The notes under the pieces: model-generated
What the model saw: the letters and a program-made list of their open reading frames with translations, nothing else
What the model was told of the DNA's origin: nothing
The model's database searches: none
Shown: positions 20,180-25,245 of the stretch, piece by piece
Position numbering within the stretch: the stretch's first letter is position 1
Layout: every line of letters begins with the position of its first letter
NCBI GenBank assembly: GCA_033557675.1
Contig: JAWQRM010000268.1
Span: 1-25,245 of the forward strand
Source: Coptodactyla brooksi
Lineage: Eukaryota; Arthropoda; Insecta; Coleoptera; Scarabaeidae
Reading direction: 5' to 3'
Length of the DNA: 25,245 nt
Position numbers and translations under genes: made by a program

Positions 20180-21262
20180 TTACTTAGTTACTATTTATTA
20201 CTAGTTATTATTTGTGTGGAATTTGAGTGTAGTTATTTAGTTAAACTTATTGTCATTAGTTTTGACTGATACATGTATTATATTAAACACAAAAATACGA
20301 CTAATTTTTTAGGTGAATAACGTAGAATTAGGCGATGCACCGCATGGGGTTCACCTGGACCCCCCGGCTCGTCTTCTTTTGCAAACGCTTGATAGCCCAA
20401 GGTTAATGTACCGGTTTCCTTCCATAGGCCGTAAAGCCATATCACAGGGTTTAGAATTTTTTTGAACCTTTAGCTTGGAAACAAAGTTTTAAACCAAAAA
20501 ATTTTTTGAACCAATTTCACTTTCATTCAAGTTTATACTGAATTTAGTGAAATTTTGAAGCATATGCGTTGGTTATAACGCCAGCAAAGGCATTAATAGT
20601 GTTTTAATCATTTCGAACAGGTAGTTTAGAGATCCTTATTATGTAAACGGTTCGTGTTTCGTAATTGCCTTTCCGGGTAATCAAACGAATGCGAACTGCT
20701 GCAGCCTTTCTCGAATTTTTTTATAGATTCAGTAGACACTAATGACAAGTCCACTTTCATTAAAACTTCTTTAGATCTAAGTAATATTCTTGAATAATGC
20801 GTTAAGTATTAACTGTATGCGATGTTTAAGTTTATTTGGATTTATTCGTTTCGTTAGTTTGAACACTGTGAATTAAATCATAAATTCTAATTTTTGACCT
20901 ATATTGTATATTTATATTTTATTTTATTATAAAAGAACAATTACGTGACATCGTAATAATCGAACAAACTTTATCTATGCAATAATCGAAATAAGTCATA
21001 AATAGGACTCCAACAAGCATCTAGAACTACGAAGAGTAGTTCGCCGGGTCGGGTTAGGTATAGTCATCCAAGGCTAAAGTGGTTTCAATGACTCGACAAT
21101 AATACTAATGATTTGTAATGGTTCGTGTACTTATGATACTTTTGGGATACCTACAACAGAGCGAATTCTAACCCCAGCATAGCTAATTCAGTATGAAAAT
21201 ATTTTTTTAGCATATTTTAAGATTTTACAAGTCCACAAACTTAATTATTTATTTATTAAATT
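20180..21262. other. piggyBac copy 2 3' flank, then unassigned AT-rich DNA
   Basis: A TTAA at 20403-20406 follows GATAGCCCAAGG. Read inward from it, the sequence starts TTAACCTTGGGCTATC, the kind of end a piggyBac element has, so the 3' terminus may lie here. Between the coding end and this point, AGGTGAA...TTCACCT (about 20310-20356) can form a short stem. The matching left end was not found. From 20407 onward nothing is recognised. Confidence 0.35.
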
Positions 21263-21880
21263 CTATTTAATATAAAATATATGTACTAAATATAAACTAA
21301 ATGGCCAAAAAAGAAATAATGCGTTATCATAGCTATCAATTTCTGTATCACTATCATCATCGGTTGAGGGTGACACTTGAATAATAAACTCATGGGTCTG
21401 TAGAGAAACATAAGAGCTGTCTACATAAATAACATGCTTTGTGCAGGTTTTCCATAGCTCACCACTTATATTGGATACTCCCTTTTTTATTAAATCTACA
21501 ACACACCACTGCTCAATTATCGCGGAGTAGCCGGTAGCAAGTGCTGCTAAAATCATGTTTCAAAGAGCGTAGAATCCATATTGCAGTGATAATCAACTGA
21601 ACAATTTTTTATTTCTTTTGCAGATACAAGAAAGCCCCTATCGACCCCCAAACACCACTTCCAACAGAGCCCCTATCTACCCCCAACTACCATTTCCAAC
21701 AACGTGCAAAATTATAGTGCGCTTCCTACCTGATGCTGGAGTATTAAAACAGCAGTTGCTAGTTTCATCTGATAAGCCCTATTTAACTACATCGTGACTA
21801 CCGTACCATGTTTGAACTAAATACACAATGTAGCGCCCTTCTTGCTTATTTCTGTGGTGTAATTCCATCTCATCATTTTA
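21263..21880 (-). pseudogene. IS630-like DDE transposase pseudogene, internally deleted
   Basis: Reading leftward, QEGRYIVYLVQTWYGSHDVV corresponds to the family's 'VYLDETW..sHDvvkkG' block, with the catalytic DET changed to VQT. NTPASGRKRTIILHVVGNG follows, the 'GKGERLIILHAG' block. A 35-bp tandem duplication then disrupts the reading frame, and most of the core including the other two acidic residues is missing. The C-terminal part is open from 21556: SNISGELWKTCTKHV then EFIIQVSPSTDDDSDTE, matching 'W..c.kHV....y....d.FiI.l...sddDSd'. Insect IS630-like (DDE_3) transposases have this tail. Non-functional. The family is probably the one represented by the HTH scrap at 654-797. Confidence 0.65.
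21633..21702. repeat. 35-bp imperfect tandem duplication
   Basis: Two adjacent 35-bp units beginning AGCCCCTATC.ACCCCCAA and ending TTCCAACA (21633-21667 and 21668-21702) differ at five or so positions. They lie within the DDE transposase remnant and put the second copy out of frame. Confidence 0.85.
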
Positions 21881-22043
21881 AGCGGGGAGTCTCCATGATA
21901 AACATGCGACCAATCAACGCTTTGAGGATAAACCTTCTAGATATTGTCTGAAGGTTTCTTCGGAGTAATTCACTTCAACGCGAATTCCAATTGTCTCGTT
22001 TTTAATTTATTACCGTGGGAACTTAGTCGTTACCGTACATTCG

Positions 22044-22497
22044 CTATATGATTCGTTTTATTTCAGTTTCAAGTTCAGAAATTCTTGAAAACTTTCCAAT
22101 ACTTCGATTAATTCTTTCTAAAGTGTCCGCAGCCAAAATTATTCGCATATTTGTAGAGGGTATTTTCGTTATTTCACTGATGGCAATCAGTGAATTAACG
22201 AAACAGATTACCATAACAGGGTTTGAGCAATCTCTTTCTATCAAACCATTAAAAACAATTTTTACACTATTAACTTGTTTTGCATTCAGCGAAGTACGAT
22301 GATTTCTTTTTTATTCATTAACATGATCTTCGCTGCCTTCATCAAGTTCAACAGAATCTTCTTCAGTTTCACATAACAAAAAGCACCGTTGCAACGAACA
22401 CGTAAAGCAACACGCCACAATGTCGGGTTTCAATAACGTAAATTGAATATTATACCTCGTGATAACAAAATGGTTCCTTCATCTGAAAAAACGGTTG
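22044..22497 (-). pseudogene. Possible FLYWCH-type fragment followed by unknown coding-like stretch
   Basis: On the minus strand from 22497, the translation PTVFSDEGTILLSRGIIF, NLRY, stop, NPTLWRVALRVRCNGAFCY has the spacing of a FLYWCH zinc finger ('F..S.rG...L...Gy.y.l......yWrC..r.rCnGr'), with the first Cys missing. FLYWCH domains occur in Mutator-like transposases and in some host DNA-binding proteins. A shifted frame continues as acidic ETEEDSVELDEGSEDHVNE, one TAA, then VKIVFNGLIERDCSNPVMVI and, to 22044, TNMRIILAADTLERINRSIG, ending ELETEIKRII. I do not recognise this last part. The strand choice rests on the frame continuing across the stop; the opposite strand also has an 84-codon frame (22048-22302). 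Confidence 0.35.
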
Positions 22498-22738
22498 GTT
22501 GAATTAAATTAAATCTTTTTGCTGAGTATCTGTTAACGACATCTAGTCGGTGAACGTTAATCTATATATTTATGTCGGGAGAATTCAACGAAATATATAA
22601 TTAGTATGTTTTGGTAAATTAAGAAAAGGTTAAATTTAATTAACTTCATAGTCGAGTTAACCTAAATTGGAAGCAAGCTTTTTCAACTGATTTTTTTTTA
22701 TCATCACGAGTTTATTCTCGGGTTAGGTTATTACAGTC

Positions 22739-22905
22739 CGGTCAAGAAATGCATTCGTTTTCATCTTCAAGGCTTTCGCATCCGCTGTGATATTTTTGGA
22801 ACCAGTGTTTGGGCGGTCCTCAATGCTTTACATCCCATTTTCATTGAATTCGTAGAATAGAATCAGTTGAATTTGCATTTTTCAATTTTATCTGTAGAAT
22901 GGCCA
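22739..22905 (-). pseudogene. SETMAR/Hsmar1-like mariner HTH fragment
   Basis: The minus strand gives IQLILFYEFNENGM, a break, ALRTAQ, then in another frame HWFQKYHSGCESLEDENE. This matches the paired helix-turn-helix at the N-terminus of cecropia/Hsmar1-type mariners ('IRAIFLFEFKmG ... RTVQWWFKKFckGDESLEDE'). It is a different mariner lineage from the copies at 2374 and 11355. Nothing of the catalytic domain is seen downstream, and no terminal repeat was found. Confidence 0.5.
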
Positions 22906-23179
22906 GTAAGAAATAGAGGAGACTAGAAAACATTGTTATTTAAGAGCATAGCGAAATATATACCTTGAAATGACACGTTACGATGTAAATACGGGATTAC
23001 AACAAAACGAGAAGTTAGAATTAAAACTAGTTTCAAAAATATAACAAAAACGTTTATTTATTTACGGATAACATAATACTAAGCCAATAAGATGAAATGA
23101 CACATTAATTGCATTACTGTTTCATTCACTGTTAATGATATACCATATGTGTATTTCTATATTAATACGAAAGGGGATA

Positions 23180-23396
23180 TTAACTCATTAAGTACTGAAT
23201 TGTTTATTTTCAAAATCTTATTAGATTATTATGTAAAGTTTTGAACATATAGTGCCTTATTTATATACTTTAGGCATTTTTCCCCAAAAAATTGTTCACA
23301 TAAGGTTTGATGTGTGACCATATGGTCACATTAGTCTAATAGGGTTTGTATGAAATAAAAATTCATTTTTATACTGTTGGTGAGAATATTTTATTA
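23180..23396 (-). other. 3' flank and possible terminus of piggyBac copy 3
   Basis: The sequence TTAACTCATTAAGTACTG (TTAA at 23180-23183) has the look of a piggyBac end at its TTAA target. Between it and the coding end lies an exact 18-bp palindrome, TGTGACCATATGGTCACA (23313-23330), as often found in subterminal piggyBac regions. The other end of the element is outside the window, so the terminus is unconfirmed. Confidence 0.4.
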
Positions 23397-24265
23397 TCAT
23401 GTATGGTAACTAGCAAAGCAATGTACACATAATAGGATCTGACATTTGTTACGTTGGGTTCGTCCAACAGTATTGCATTTTTCACCTGTAATTCGTTGTC
23501 TTTTTTTATTCACTACTTCTTCGCCGAAATATTTGGTTTGGTCATACGTCAAATCAAGTGATACACCTGAAACCTCTGAACATTTTTGTGGACGACCTAC
23601 ACCCTGAGCAGGAACACCGTACCGTACTTTTTCAAGTAACGTTGCGGAATTTCTCTCTTGAAATTTAATTGCGGCATATAGTTTTCTCCTCCTTTCCAGA
23701 ATCACGTATGTGAAAATTGGCCAATACCATTTTCCCCTTACACTGATTCTATAGGTTCGTATGTTTGCGTCCATCCGGTCTGTACCCCCCATGAAAGAAT
23801 TGTACTGTACAATACGGTTCGGATGTGGAATTCCTACTCTCTTTTTCTCGGCCGAAGAATATCTGCTTGTTATTATTATAGGATAAGGACCATGATTTGT
23901 AAAGGCAACTAACACAACTGGGTTATCCATTCACCTTGCTATTAGAACTACATGCTGTTCATTCAAATCAAAACCATATTCTCCCCGATTTCTTTTCTTC
24001 ATTGCTTTTGCACATGCATTAGGGCAATTTTTAGGCACACGATTTTCCTGAATCGTATTTGTGACTTTGTGACCAAATTTTTTTAGGTGAATATAGATTG
24101 TTGAAATAGAATTTAAAAGATAATAGTTTTGTGCGTGGATATAAGTCAGCTATTAGTTGAAGAAGTGGTGCTATAACCTTTCAAAACTTCTTCTGATCTT
24201 CTGCGTAGAAATTCGGAATAAACTTTGTAGCCAATTCTTATAGGCCTATCACGAATATATTGCTT
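23397..24265 (-). pseudogene. piggyBac transposase pseudogene (copy 3), interrupted by an LTR element
   Basis: The best-preserved transposase here. KQYIRDRPIRIGYKVYSEF (24265-24209) matches the piggyBac 'LKQYIkdKPIRfGyKvw' block. After a deletion, the frame resumes near 24125 with QNYYLLNSISTIYIHLKKFG (the usual DN[YF]F Asp appears as Gln). TIQENRVPKNCPNA and RNRGEYGFDLNEQHVVLIAR come next, one TGA where Trp is expected, and then an open run of 177 codons from 23930: HPNRIVQYNSFMGGTDRMDA (third Asp present), YRISVRGKWYWPIFTYVILE and a C-terminal Cys/His segment, CQILLCVHCFASYH. It belongs to the PGBD2/3-like branch, unlike copies 1 and 2. Coding stops at 24265 because an LTR begins at 24272. 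Confidence 0.85.
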
Positions 24266-24271
24266 ACATCC

Positions 24272-24328
24272 TGTGATGCGCACTACGGCGGAGGTCCGGG
24301 TATTCTGGCACCTGTAGTGCGCGTCACA
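24272..24328 (+). repeat. Very short LTR (57 bp) of a retroelement
   Basis: Runs from TGTGATGCGCACTAC to GTAGTGCGCGTCACA, starting TG and ending CA, with 15-bp near-perfect terminal inverted repeats. A clear primer-binding site lies 4 bases downstream. On its left it abuts piggyBac coding sequence (ACATCC, which belongs to the transposase frame), so the left edge is sharp. LTRs are normally well over 100 bp, so this is either an unusually short LTR or one with an internal deletion. The 3' LTR lies outside the window. Confidence 0.55.
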
Positions 24329-24332
24329 TTTT

Positions 24333-24350
24333 TGGCGCCCAACTTGGAGG
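24333..24350 (+). promoter_or_regulatory. Primer-binding site of an LTR retroelement
   Basis: TGGCGCCCAACTTGGAGG begins with TGG, complementary to a tRNA CCA end, and closely resembles the TGGCGCCCAACGTGGGG-type sites of insect and other LTR elements. Its position directly after the CA end of the LTR-like repeat fits its role in priming minus-strand DNA synthesis. I do not assign the tRNA. Confidence 0.7.
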
Positions 24351-24428
24351 ACACGGCTACACCCACGTATCCACAATAGCGTCAGCAACAACGTTAGGAG
24401 TGCACACAAGATGTCGTAACAAGATGTC

Positions 24429-25245
24429 ATGAAAGGTGCCCCTAAAGATGCTTCAAAAAGGGATGTTGCTAAAAAGACCTAACGAAAAATATAAAACTAC
24501 TCTTAGGAGAAAAATACGGCTAGATTCCTTTAAAAAGAAGGATAATTTCCGTCCCGCATACCTTACGAAATGAAACGGTCTCTCGTAATTGATGATGCAG
24601 AAAGATTAAATCCGGCACACGATCGAAAGGACGTCATCCTGATCCTCAATGGATTCCCAAAACCAAATAAACGACGAATCGTCCCCAACTTGAAGGAAAA
24701 GGTGTGGATAATCCGCACTCACGCGAATCGAAACGTCTTCTACCACGACTTTCGACAAAATGTCTACTCCCACAGCCTTCTCTTACTGGTAATCGATGAC
24801 AGCACCAGCCACAGCACTCTACGGTGTTTGACGCAGGAAAGAGAGTTTCCACGAAGAAAATCTTGCTTATACAGCCGGAAAGAAGGAAATATCATAACCA
24901 ACCTAAGCACCCACTGGAAGGAACAATTTTCCCAGATGAAACAAGCCAATAAACTAAAAAAGGACAAAAGAGGACAACAAAGCAAGAAGGAGTCTAATCA
25001 TGGGTAAGAAAGACATTTGAATTACAAAAAAACCACCAGAACTAATTTCAATCATATTAAAGACAATAGAGCGATTGTGCCGTTCAACGACACTAGAGGA
25101 CGCCAGAAATGGGCAGAAATCTACACGACGACTCCACAAAACCAGTTCAGCGAACGACCATTAGATGCCGTTCGCCAATGTAAATCGCTAAATCTAACGA
25201 AAATGACCCGTAACAACTCAAAACCGCTGATGATTCTATCATACT
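24429..25245 (+). pseudogene. gag-position open frame of the LTR element, broken, runs off the edge
   Basis: Downstream of the primer-binding site a leader of about 80 bp leads to MKGAPKDASKRDVAKKT (24429-24482), then a shifted frame with KYKTTLRRKIRLDSFKKKDN. From 24570 a frame of 145 codons begins MKRSLVIDDAERLNPAHDRK and ends in a Lys-rich KLKKDKRGQQSKKESNHG. After a single TAA (25005-25007) the same frame stays open to the window end (KKTTRTNFNHIKDNRAIVPF and beyond). It is rich in Lys, Asn and Thr and C/A-rich on this strand, unlike the flanking DNA. The position indicates gag, but I recognise no capsid or zinc-knuckle motif. The superfamily is unknown. At least two frameshifts and a stop mean this copy is defective as seen. 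Confidence 0.45.

Noticed and set aside
21600..21790. A plus-strand splice acceptor (TTTCTTTTGCAG) followed by a Pro-rich open frame, as a host exon
   Set aside because: The same bases read on the minus strand match an IS630-like transposase, and the Pro-rich frame comes from an out-of-frame 35-bp duplication.
22048..22302. 84-codon plus-strand frame as the real gene
   Set aside because: The minus-strand reading continues past its stop into a further acidic coding-like stretch, so the plus-strand frame is more likely its shadow.

Overview
This is eukaryotic DNA, most likely from an insect. It is AT-rich, has no bacterial-style operons, and is packed with decayed copies of transposon families common in insects, especially ants and other Hymenoptera. 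That order-level guess rests on family resemblance recalled from memory, not on a search. I could not identify any host protein-coding gene with confidence. The window reads as a graveyard of transposable elements separated by AT-rich intergenic DNA.

Layout. 285-797: a C-terminal scrap of an IS630/Tc1-like transposase and a helix-turn-helix scrap of another. 2374-3661: a full-length but dead mariner on the minus strand with both terminal repeats and a TA duplication. 5759-7244: a long pogo/Tigger-like transposase remnant ending in a degenerate zinc finger. 7421-8387: a foldback MITE with mariner-type ends whose body is a 20-21-bp minisatellite turned back on itself. 10073-12733: a structure with inverted arms of about 460 bp enclosing a 5' fragment of the same mariner family, abutted by a second IS630/Tc1-like transposase tail (to 12980). 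13560-14475: piggyBac copy 1. 14880-15290: a CpG-rich block. 15676-18230: a 5'-truncated LINE (RT, RNase H, C-terminal zinc-knuckle-like region) flanked by tRNA-derived SINE-like copies. 18700-20179: piggyBac copy 2. 21263-21880: a DDE transposase remnant (minus). 22044-22500: a possible FLYWCH fragment (minus). 22739-22905: a SETMAR/Hsmar1-like mariner HTH fragment (minus). 23397-24265: piggyBac copy 3 (minus), cut by an LTR retroelement that starts at 24272 and runs off the right edge.

Nothing here forms a working pathway. Every transposase read closely is inactivated by stops, frameshifts, deletions or loss of catalytic aspartates. The more unusual structures are the mirror-image minisatellite foldback (predicted to give a long hairpin RNA if transcribed), the long-inverted-arm element that carries a truncated mariner, and an LTR element that appears to have a very short 57-bp LTR next to a clear primer-binding site, inserted within piggyBac copy 3.
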